Shown one piece after another: positions 1-5,132 of a DNA stretch of 14,424 nt (position 1 is the stretch's first letter; every line of letters begins with the position of its first letter). Below the pieces are notes generated by a model. That model did not search any database, was not told the DNA's origin, and saw only the letters and a list, made by a program, of their open reading frames with translations. This DNA comes from an uncultured Clostridia bacterium (GTDB lineage Bacteria > Bacillota > Clostridia > Christensenellales > Borkfalkiaceae), in NCBI GenBank assembly GCA_947629875.1, contig CANRFK010000022.1, positions 1-14,424 of the forward strand, given 5' to 3'. The translations under genes and the position numbers were made by a program.

Positions 1-31
1 TTATGTATTTTTGCCCCCGCGGGATGCCGCT

Positions 32-115
32 CTACGCCACCCTTAAATACTGTCCCTGTGGAACAAACTCGTTCCTGACTGCTTTGATAAATTGCCCGAT
101 TTTGACCTGATCCAT
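32..115 (-). pseudogene. Truncated N-terminus of an XRE-family HTH regulator
   Basis: A 27-codon frame begins with ATG behind a strong GGAGG and ends at TAG. Its first residues, MDQVKIGQFIKAVRNE, look like the start of many Firmicute helix-turn-helix regulators, which typically read as MDQxKIGxFIxxLRKEKGLTQxxLA. After about residue 16 the resemblance stops: the next residues (FVPQGQYLRVA, then stop) do not form the second and third helices of the HTH. I read this as the 5' stub of a regulator gene interrupted by deletion or insertion, with the foreign part continuing past the left edge. A genuine small peptide gene cannot be excluded. The intact promoter and ribosome binding site suggest that the break is recent or that the start region is still expressed. 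Confidence 0.45.
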
Positions 116-137
116 AAGTGAACCTCCTTATGCCGTG

Positions 138-146
138 ATCATAGCA
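138..146 (-). promoter_or_regulatory. Possible extended -10 promoter for the HTH stub
   Basis: The minus strand reads TGC followed by TATGAT, an extended -10 element, about 22 bases before the ATG at 115. No good -35 box lies at the usual distance. Flanking GTGAT and ATCAC half-sites form a weak dyad that could be an operator. Inferred from motif only. Confidence 0.35.
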
Positions 147-196
147 TAAAATCACGCCAAAGAACACCCATGCTCCGTAGAGTTTTGCCGTTTCAC

Positions 197-241
197 GAAA
201 AGGCGGGCTGAATGGAAATTTGTAAAATCCTTTCAGCCCGC
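197..241 (-). terminator. Probable intrinsic terminator of the SPFH-module operon
   Basis: A nearly perfect inverted repeat at 203-241 has a 10-bp stem (GCGGGCTGAA pairing with TTCAGCCCGC), extended by three more pairs beyond one mismatch. On the minus strand it is followed by CTTTTCG. It lies 41 bases after the stop codon at 283. The T run is short, so termination may be partial. The plus strand has no T run after the hairpin, so it serves the minus strand. Confidence 0.6.
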
Positions 242-282
242 AAAATTTCTATCAAAAACGCATGTTCTCTGCCCTGCCGGTT

Positions 283-630
283 TCACTTCCCCATTCCGAT
301 GAGTTGGAGCGGCGTATTTCCCGCCGTCGCCTCAAGTTCCACCCGCATGCCCCTTATTGCCATGCGAGCCTTGATCTCCGCGCCGTCCACAAAGGTGCGA
401 AGCGTGCAGACGCGGATATTCTGCGCGCCGAGTTCGTCTTCCACGTTGCCGTCCACATACAGCCGCACGCTCCGCGAGGCGATCTCAAAGACGATTTCAT
501 GCGCTTGCCAATGATAGAAATATTTCTTATGGATCTTTTTGAACCACGCGATCTGATAGATCACAATGCCGAGCAAAAAGGCAAATACAACGGCTGCGAT
601 CACAACGCTGACGATCATGTCCTTATCCAT
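283..630 (-). CDS. Small single-pass membrane protein, function unknown
   Basis: A 115-residue protein with one predicted N-terminal membrane helix (about residues 6-28, VSVVIAAVVFAFLLGIVIYQ), a basic stretch (KKIHKK) and then a soluble domain of about 80 residues rich in beta-type sequence. The likely topology is a short outside N-terminus with the soluble domain in the cytoplasm, by the positive-inside rule. The start is supported by a GGGGGTG ribosome binding site. Its ATG overlaps the end of the ribbon-helix-helix gene by 8 bases, which indicates translational coupling. It is the last gene of the SPFH module and is followed by a hairpin terminator. I do not recognise a family. Context suggests a role at the membrane with the SPFH protein, but that is inference. 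Confidence 0.75.
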   Translation of the reverse strand: MDKDMIVSVVIAAVVFAFLLGIVIYQIAWFKKIHKKYFYHWQAHEIVFEIASRSVRLYVDGNVEDELGAQNIRVCTLRTFVDGAEIKARMAIRGMRVELEATAGNTPLQLIGMGK

Positions 631-805
631 CTTTTTTCACCCCCTTCCGTTTTTTCACACACTCCGTGAGCAGAAACTCGATTTGCCCGTTGAGCGAACG
701 AAAATCCTCGTCCGCCCATCGCATGAGCTCGGCATACAAAGTCGGCGAAAGCCTGAGCGGCACCTGTTTTTTGATTTTTTCGGTTTCCCGTTTTCCGTCG
801 TCCAT
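623..805 (-). CDS. Arc-like ribbon-helix-helix DNA-binding protein
   Basis: A 60-residue protein. The core, KKQVPLRLSPTLYAELMRWA followed by a segment ending in NGQIEFLL, fits the ribbon-helix-helix fold: a short beta strand (QVPLRLS) that would contact DNA as a dimer, then two helices with a turn at DFRSLNG. Small Arc-type proteins of this kind often carry PLR(I/L) and SxNGQIxxLL signatures. I chose the ATG at 805 because AAAGGAGGG lies just upstream. A longer frame from 904 would overlap the upstream gene by 70 bases and adds no domain sense. The gene follows the two-helix membrane gene after 29 bases and overlaps the next gene by 8. From memory, Arc-like genes are found beside SPFH genes in other Firmicutes and Bacteroidetes. 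It may regulate its own operon (inference). Confidence 0.85.
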   Translation of the reverse strand: MDDGKRETEKIKKQVPLRLSPTLYAELMRWADEDFRSLNGQIEFLLTECVKKRKGVKKDG

Positions 806-834
806 TCTCCCTCCTTTGCGGCACGCCCGCACGG

Positions 835-1695
835 TTATTTGAGCTTCTTGACCTCTTGGATATTCAGAGCCCTTTCTCCCAAGAGCGGCGCGACGGTTGC
901 CCACTCGTAGGCGGGAAAAAGCAGGTAGAATTCCTCACTTCCCGCAATTTCCACGGCATAAAAGGGCTTTACGAAGTGCATCCCGTACTGATTGCTCCGC
1001 ACTTTGTAGGGCGGCTTATTGGGCGGCGTAGATTTGTTCCAGCCGACGAACGCCGCTCTCTTTTTCACGCATAGCACGCGCTTGATCTTTTCGAGCGGAA
1101 CGCCGAACGCCCGCTCGACGTCGGCGAAACAAAAGAGATTTTCTTCGCGGAACGCCGCAGCCTCCGCGAGAAAATAGTTCGAGCCGAATGCGGGCGCCGG
1201 CTTTTTTGCGCGCGGCTTGTACGGAAGAGAAAAAACATCGATCGGCGCGGCGTTTTCGGGCACGCGGAGCGCCTCGTACGATTGCGCGTTCAACTTTTCC
1301 GTCCGCTCGGAAAAATCGCGGAAGGCGGAACTCCCCTTTACGGTTTTTCTCTTCCGCCACTCCAAAAGAGCGAGCACGCCCGCGGCCAAAACGGCGGCCG
1401 CTCCCGCGCCGATGAACCACCAAAGCCCGTTCGCTTCCATTTTGGCAAGAGGCGCATCGCCGTCCGCGAGCGCATCGAGCCCGCCACCGAGAAGAATGCA
1501 ACCCGCGAGAAGCAGGATGTATTTCAGGATGGAAAGCCAAAACGGAAAGGCGGAACTTTTTTCGAGCAGTGCGCCCTCTTCCGCCAAATTTTTTTGCTTC
1601 AAATTGAGGTCGCTGTCGATTTTGCGGAGGAGAAATTCCTCGCCGTCCAACTTTCCGTCGGGCGATTTTACGTTGTAGCCGAGCAGATTTTTCAT
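835..1695 (-). CDS. Two-helix membrane protein, function unknown
   Basis: A 286-residue protein with two predicted membrane helices, at about residues 53-73 (WLSILKYILLLAGCILLGGG) and 92-112. They are separated by a short acidic loop and followed by a basic cluster (EWRKRKTVK) and a soluble C-terminal domain of about 170 residues. The N-terminal 50 residues are charged and may form a coiled coil. The C-terminal half has mixed hydrophobic and basic segments with the look of a compact alpha/beta domain, but no motif I can name. Its ATG has no good Shine-Dalgarno sequence: the bases before it are A-rich and follow a huge palindrome. It is in the same direction as, and 201 bases downstream of, the SPFH gene, and 29 bases ahead of the ribbon-helix-helix gene. 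A role in an SPFH membrane assembly is inference. Confidence 0.75.
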   Translation of the reverse strand: MKNLLGYNVKSPDGKLDGEEFLLRKIDSDLNLKQKNLAEEGALLEKSSAFPFWLSILKYILLLAGCILLGGGLDALADGDAPLAKMEANGLWWFIGAGAAAVLAAGVLALLEWRKRKTVKGSSAFRDFSERTEKLNAQSYEALRVPENAAPIDVFSLPYKPRAKKPAPAFGSNYFLAEAAAFREENLFCFADVERAFGVPLEKIKRVLCVKKRAAFVGWNKSTPPNKPPYKVRSNQYGMHFVKPFYAVEIAGSEEFYLLFPAYEWATVAPLLGERALNIQEVKKLK

Positions 1696-1710
1696 TTTGA
1701 TTTTTTACCG

Positions 1711-1779
1711 AAAGCCATCGGCGCGGCTGTGCGAAAACGCCGCGCCGCGGCGTTTTCGCACAGCCGCGCCAATGGCTTT
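1711..1779. repeat. 69-bp near-perfect palindrome
   Basis: Pairing base i with 3490-i gives 33 of 34 matched pairs. The only mismatch is at 1719/1771 and the centre is a single base at 1745. The inner arms read GGCTGTGCGAAAACGCC and its complement. On the plus strand it is followed by six T (1777-1782), so it could stop plus-strand transcription. On the minus strand, the direction of the flanking genes, it would form an extremely stable hairpin ending 15 bases before the ATG at 1695. It could be a terminator between the SPFH gene and the following genes, an attenuator, or a mobile palindromic unit. Confidence 0.85.
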
Positions 1780-1827
1780 TTTCTTGCCGCCGCGCTCTCC
1801 TTTGCGCTTCACGCTCCTTCCAATATG

Positions 1828-1836
1828 ATGGTAGCA
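1828..1836 (-). promoter_or_regulatory. Possible extended -10 promoter before the two-helix gene
   Basis: The minus strand reads GTGC-TACCAT, very similar to GTGC-TATCAT in the strong SPFH promoter at 2871. There is no recognisable -35 box. If active, it would transcribe through the palindrome into the gene starting at 1695. Weak motif evidence only. Confidence 0.3.
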
Positions 1837-1896
1837 CAAAAATTTCGCGGACGGAGAGGTATGTGACAGTTTTTTTGCAAAAAACCGAAAAATTTT

Positions 1897-2832
1897 TCAG
1901 TAGATGCTCCCCGTGCCGACGACGGGCTGGGCATCGCGGTTGCCGCAGAGGACGACGAGAAGGTTGGAGACCATCTGCGCCTTCCTCTCGTCGTCGAGTT
2001 CGACGACGTTCTCCTCCGAGAGTTTGTTGAGCGCCATCTCCACCATGGAGACCGCCCCCTCGACGATTTTCTGCCTTGCCGCGATGATGGCGGAGGCCTG
2101 CTGGCGTTGGAGCATCGCCGCGGCGATCTCGGGTGCGTAGGCGAGGTGAGAGATGCGCGCCTCCAACACCTCGATGCCTGCCATCTCCGTGCGCTGTTGC
2201 AGTTCGACGCGGAGGACTTCGGCGATCTCCTGCGCACTGCCGCGGAGCGACGTCTCGTCGCCGTTCGTGGAGACGTCGTAAGGGTACTGCCGCGCAACTT
2301 GACGGATGGCGGCGTCGCACTGCGTGGAGAGATACGCCATGTAATTTTCCACGTTAAAGACGGCTTTCGCCGTGTTCGTGATGCGCCAGATCACGACGAC
2401 GGAGATCTCGATGGGATTGCCCTCTTCATCGTTGACCTTCTGCTTGTCGTTGTTGAGCGTCATGGCCTTGAGCGAAATTTTCTTGCCGCCCATCGAAACG
2501 CGCGCGGGATTGACCGCCGTACAGAATGGGTTCACCCAATAAAAGCCGTCGCGCTTGATGGTGCCGTAATATTTGCCGAAGAGCGTGAGCACGTACGCCT
2601 CGTTGGGCTGGACGAGCTTGAACCCGCCAAAAAACGTGAGCCCGACCGCAAAGCCGAACATGCCCGCAACCATGAGCGCAACAAAGGCGGTGCTCACTTC
2701 GAGGAACACCGCGCCCACCGCAAAGAGCGCAATTGAGGCGAAAATGAGCAACAACGTGACGGCGAGCATCGCCCAGCCGTTCTTTTCCTTCGCTGCTTTT
2801 TCCGTCATTTTATCAAAATCCTTGACTTGCAT
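1897..2832 (-). CDS. SPFH/Band 7 (stomatin-prohibitin-like) membrane protein
   Basis: A 311-residue protein with a charged 18-residue cytoplasmic start, two hydrophobic segments (about 20-43 and 48-70) and then an SPFH/Band 7 domain from about residue 70 (VQPNEAYVLTLFGKYYGTIKR) to about 235. It has the typical run of beta strands (ISVVVIWRITNTAKAVFNV) and a long C-terminal helical region with R, Q and A-rich repeats (LQRQQASAIIAARQKI). SPFH proteins form large oligomeric rings or cages at membranes and help organise proteases, secretion or membrane microdomains. The specific partner here is unknown. The start is fixed by GGAGGTG and a strong promoter with TTGACA and TATCAT. It heads a module with a two-helix protein, a ribbon-helix-helix regulator and a small membrane protein. 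Confidence 0.9.
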   Translation of the reverse strand: MQVKDFDKMTEKAAKEKNGWAMLAVTLLLIFASIALFAVGAVFLEVSTAFVALMVAGMFGFAVGLTFFGGFKLVQPNEAYVLTLFGKYYGTIKRDGFYWVNPFCTAVNPARVSMGGKKISLKAMTLNNDKQKVNDEEGNPIEISVVVIWRITNTAKAVFNVENYMAYLSTQCDAAIRQVARQYPYDVSTNGDETSLRGSAQEIAEVLRVELQQRTEMAGIEVLEARISHLAYAPEIAAAMLQRQQASAIIAARQKIVEGAVSMVEMALNKLSEENVVELDDERKAQMVSNLLVVLCGNRDAQPVVGTGSIY

Positions 2833-2849
2833 GATACACCTCCGAAATG

Positions 2850-2868
2850 TGATATCATTTTGATATCA
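2850..2868. promoter_or_regulatory. Dyad operator candidate over the SPFH transcription start
   Basis: Two copies of the palindrome TGATATCA, separated by three bases, make a perfect 19-bp dyad centred at 2859 apart from the spacer. It starts two bases downstream of the -10 box and covers the expected transcription start, a classic place for a repressor. The regulator is unknown. The ribbon-helix-helix protein of the same operon is one candidate (inference). Confidence 0.5.
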
Positions 2869-2870
2869 TC

Positions 2871-2899
2871 ATGATAGCACCAACCGCGCCGCCTGTCAA
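2871..2899 (-). promoter_or_regulatory. Sigma-A-type promoter of the SPFH gene
   Basis: The minus strand carries TTGACA (2894-2899), a 17-base spacer, and TATCAT (2871-2876). The -35 box is the perfect consensus and the spacing is optimal. The expected start is near 2864, giving a leader of about 32 bases with GGAGGTG before the ATG at 2832. Confidence 0.85.
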
Positions 2900-2905
2900 G
2901 CGTTT

Positions 2906-2920
2906 TGGAAAAGATTTCCA
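2906..2920. promoter_or_regulatory. Perfect 15-bp dyad upstream of the SPFH promoter
   Basis: TGGAAA-AGA-TTTCCA is a perfect inverted repeat seven bases upstream of the -35 box. Its position suits an activator or a second repressor contact. It may also be chance in an AT-rich stretch. Confidence 0.35.
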
Positions 2921-2970
2921 TGAAAAGATACACTCCGCCCCTGCGGGGCGTCGGTATGAGGCAAGGAACG

Positions 2971-2995
2971 AAAAAAGAGCGGCCGCGCGCCGCCC
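2971..2995 (-). terminator. Intrinsic terminator of the sirtuin-mutS-ynbB operon
   Basis: On the minus strand a GC-rich stem of seven pairs (GGGCGGC with GGCCGCTC, including one G-T pair, five-base loop, 2977-2995) is followed directly by six T (2971-2976). It begins 18 bases after the ynbB stop codon. The shape is textbook for a rho-independent terminator and marks the end of the six-gene operon. Confidence 0.8.
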
Positions 2996-3013
2996 TTTTA
3001 CTTTTTTCCTATT

Positions 3014-4234
3014 TTATAAGAGTTTTTCGAGGATGTTTTTGCACGCTATTTTGCAGTGCTCGTAGGTGAGCCCGCCCTGAAAGTAGGCGGTGTAGGGTTC
3101 GCGGATGGGTGCATCGGCGGAGAGTTCGATGCTCGCCCCCGCCACGAACGTGCCCGCGGCCATGATGACCTTGCAATCGTACCCCGGCATATCCCAAGCC
3201 TCGAGTTTCACAAAACTATCGACGGGGGAACAGTCCTGCACAGACTGGATGAACGCCGTGAGTTCCTTTTCCGTATGAAAGCGGATGGCGCGGGTGATAT
3301 CCGCGGGGGTCTTATTGAGCGACGGGAAATTTTCATAGCCCAACTGCTCCATACACTTCCCGATGAGGAGCGCCCCCTTCACCGCCTGCGCAACGACGTG
3401 CGGCGCGAGGAAAAAGCCCTGAAAATACGCCTGATAGCCGTAGGCGTAGGAGCCGATCTCCCCGCCCACGGAGGGCGCGGTGAGGCGATTTTCGCACATG
3501 GCAACGTAATTTGCGCCGCCCGCGATGTAGCCGCCCGTCGGCGCGAGCCCGCCCCCGGGGTTCTTGATGAGGCTCCCCACGATGAGATCGGCACCGACTT
3601 CGGTGGGCTCCTTCTTCTCCACGAACTCGCCGTAGCAGTTATCGACGAAGATACACCCGTTGAAGCCCTCTTTGCGCACAAATTCGCACATTTTTTCGAT
3701 TTCGGCGACGGAAAAGGCGTCGCGAAGTTCGTACCCGCGCGATCGCTGGATATAGACCATGCGGTACTTTTTTTCTTTGAGGCGGGCGGCAACGGTTTTT
3801 TCGTCGCACTTGCCCTTATTGTCGAGTTCGACGATCTCAAACGACACGCCGAAATCCTTCAATGACCCGTTCTCCTCGCCGAAGATGACGCCGCGGAGGG
3901 TATCGTAGGGCATTCCCGTGATGCAGAGGACGCTGTCGCCGGGGCGCAAAACGCCGAAGAGCGCGACCGTCAAGGCGTGCGTGCCCGAGAGGAGCGCGGG
4001 CGAGACGATGGCCTTTTCCGCGCCGAATGCGCGCGCGTACACCTTCCCGAGCGCCTCCCGCCCCTCGTCGCCGTAGCCGTAGCCCGTGGAGGGCGCAAAG
4101 TGCCGCAGGGCAATTTGTTCCGCGCGGAACGCCTCCAAAACCTTATTTTGGTTGAAGAGCGCAATGTCGTCCGCCCGCGCGAATTGCTCCGAGAGAGCCT
4201 CTTCCGCACACAAAATGTATTCATCAGCATTCAT
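3014..4234 (-). CDS. ynbB: YnbB-like PLP enzyme (methionine gamma-lyase / aluminium resistance family)
   Basis: A 406-residue PLP-dependent enzyme of the Cys/Met-metabolism type, matching the family annotated as methionine gamma-lyase-like or aluminium resistance protein (YnbB). The likely PLP lysine is K224 in SLIKNPGGG, D198 in FVDNCYGEF would hold the pyridine nitrogen, and the N-terminal GYGYGDEGRE and the SPALLSGTHAL segment fit the cofactor-phosphate region. The length is normal for the family. The physiological reaction is not established, and lyase action on a sulphur amino acid is only a family guess. The ATG overlaps miaA by 11 bases with AGGTGA upstream, so translation is probably coupled. 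In Bacillus and many Clostridia this gene lies just downstream of miaA and hfq; here hfq is missing. A strong terminator follows. Confidence 0.9.
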   Translation of the reverse strand: MNADEYILCAEEALSEQFARADDIALFNQNKVLEAFRAEQIALRHFAPSTGYGYGDEGREALGKVYARAFGAEKAIVSPALLSGTHALTVALFGVLRPGDSVLCITGMPYDTLRGVIFGEENGSLKDFGVSFEIVELDNKGKCDEKTVAARLKEKKYRMVYIQRSRGYELRDAFSVAEIEKMCEFVRKEGFNGCIFVDNCYGEFVEKKEPTEVGADLIVGSLIKNPGGGLAPTGGYIAGGANYVAMCENRLTAPSVGGEIGSYAYGYQAYFQGFFLAPHVVAQAVKGALLIGKCMEQLGYENFPSLNKTPADITRAIRFHTEKELTAFIQSVQDCSPVDSFVKLEAWDMPGYDCKVIMAAGTFVAGASIELSADAPIREPYTAYFQGGLTYEHCKIACKNILEKLL

Positions 4235-5132
4235 AAATTCTTATCACCTCGTCTGCCGCATCCTGCAAAGATAGCGGCTTGATCCAATGCAAATTGGGCA
4301 ATTTTTTGAAGAAAGTCAACTGCCGTTTGGCATAATTTCGCGTATTTTGCTTTATTATGTCTGACATAGTACTTAAATTATAGCCGTTTTTCAAAAATTC
4401 GATGGTCTCTTTGTATCCGATGCCCTGCATGCACTGCGCATTTTCGGGCACGCCGCCTGAAAGGAGCCCCTCTACTTCTTCCACGAGCCCCGCCTCTATC
4501 ATCGCCTCTACGCGGCGGTCGATGCGGGCGTAAAGTTCCTCGCGCGGGTAGCCGAAGGCGAACGCCTCGTAGGCAAAGCGCGGCGTCTTGCCGTCGTTTT
4601 GCTCGGATTTCTTTCTGCCCGTCTGCTCGTAAATTTCCAGCGCGCGCACGACGCGCTTGACATCATTATAATGGAGCGCTACAGCACTCTCGGGGTCGAC
4701 CTCTGCGAGGCGGGCGTGGAGCGCCTCCCTGCCCTCTTCCCGCTCTAAGCGCTCGTATTTTTCACGGATCTCGCGCGAGGCGGGCACGCTGCCGAAGGAG
4801 CTCTTGAAGAGCACGGCGTTGAGGTAAAACCCCGTTCCGCCGCACAAAATGGGAACTTTCCCCCGCGCGTCGATCTCCTCCACAGCCGCAAGGGCGGCGC
4901 GTTCAAAGTCGCTCACCGAAAAATTATCCGTGGGCTCGGCGACGTCGATGAGGTGGTGCGGTATCCCTCCGCGCTCCTCCAATGTGGGCTTGGCGGTGCC
5001 GATGTTGAGGCCTTTGTAGACGAGCAGGGCGTCGCAGGAGACGACTTCGCCCCCCATTCGCCTTGCACATTCCACGGCAAGCGCCGTCTTGCCTGAGGCT
5101 GTCGCCCCGCAGATGACCAAAAGTTTTTTCAT
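4224..5132 (-). CDS. miaA: tRNA dimethylallyltransferase MiaA
   Basis: MiaA transfers the dimethylallyl group from DMAPP to N6 of A37 in tRNAs that read codons beginning with U, giving i6A, the substrate of MiaB encoded in the same operon. The 302 residues show the P-loop GATASGKT (9-16), the catalytic aspartate D34 in SCDALLVYKG followed by NIGTAKPT, GGTGFY (98-103), NDVKRVVRALEIYEQTG (156-172), MQGIGYKE and TRNYAKRQLTFFKK. The ATG at 5132 overlaps the mutL stop in an ATGA and gives the standard MKKLLVICGATASGKT start; a longer frame upstream is mutL in another frame. Oddity: bases about 4329-4385, coding the segment before IKQNTR, are strikingly AT-rich and contain a 16-bp sequence repeated in the PBP gene. 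Confidence 0.97.
   Translation of the reverse strand: MKKLLVICGATASGKTALAVECARRMGGEVVSCDALLVYKGLNIGTAKPTLEERGGIPHHLIDVAEPTDNFSVSDFERAALAAVEEIDARGKVPILCGGTGFYLNAVLFKSSFGSVPASREIREKYERLEREEGREALHARLAEVDPESAVALHYNDVKRVVRALEIYEQTGRKKSEQNDGKTPRFAYEAFAFGYPREELYARIDRRVEAMIEAGLVEEVEGLLSGGVPENAQCMQGIGYKETIEFLKNGYNLSTMSDIIKQNTRNYAKRQLTFFKKLPNLHWIKPLSLQDAADEVIRIYEC
4358..4373 (-). repeat. 16-bp repeat copy within miaA
   Basis: The minus strand reads AGTACTATGTCAGACA, identical to 13567-13582 on the plus strand. In both genes it is in the sense orientation but in a different reading frame. It lies inside an AT-rich patch with imperfect outer inverted arms, GGCATAATTT (4329-4338) and AAATTATAGCC (4375-4385). 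The core TATGTC-A-GACATA is itself a perfect dyad here. Confidence 0.6.

Noticed and set aside
806..904. N-terminal extension of the ribbon-helix-helix protein by 33 residues
   Set aside because: It overlaps the upstream gene by 70 bases, and a strong AAAGGAGGG lies just before the ATG at 805.
1705..1812. A 35-codon minus-strand frame starting at GTG after GGAAGGAG, running through the palindrome and ending nine bases before the ATG at 1695
   Set aside because: Only one base separates the ribosome binding site from the GTG, the peptide is mostly the translated palindrome and is very basic, and open frames through palindromes arise easily. It remains a remote possibility for translational coupling.
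1016..2320. A 434-residue minus-strand frame across the two-helix gene and the SPFH gene
   Set aside because: It is in a different frame from both, is extremely rich in arginine and crosses the palindrome; the other frames give membrane helices and an SPFH domain.
2936..2950. Small hairpin CGCCCC-TGC-GGGGCG between the SPFH promoter and the operon terminator
   Set aside because: It has no T run on either strand and no clear role; it is probably chance in GC-rich DNA.
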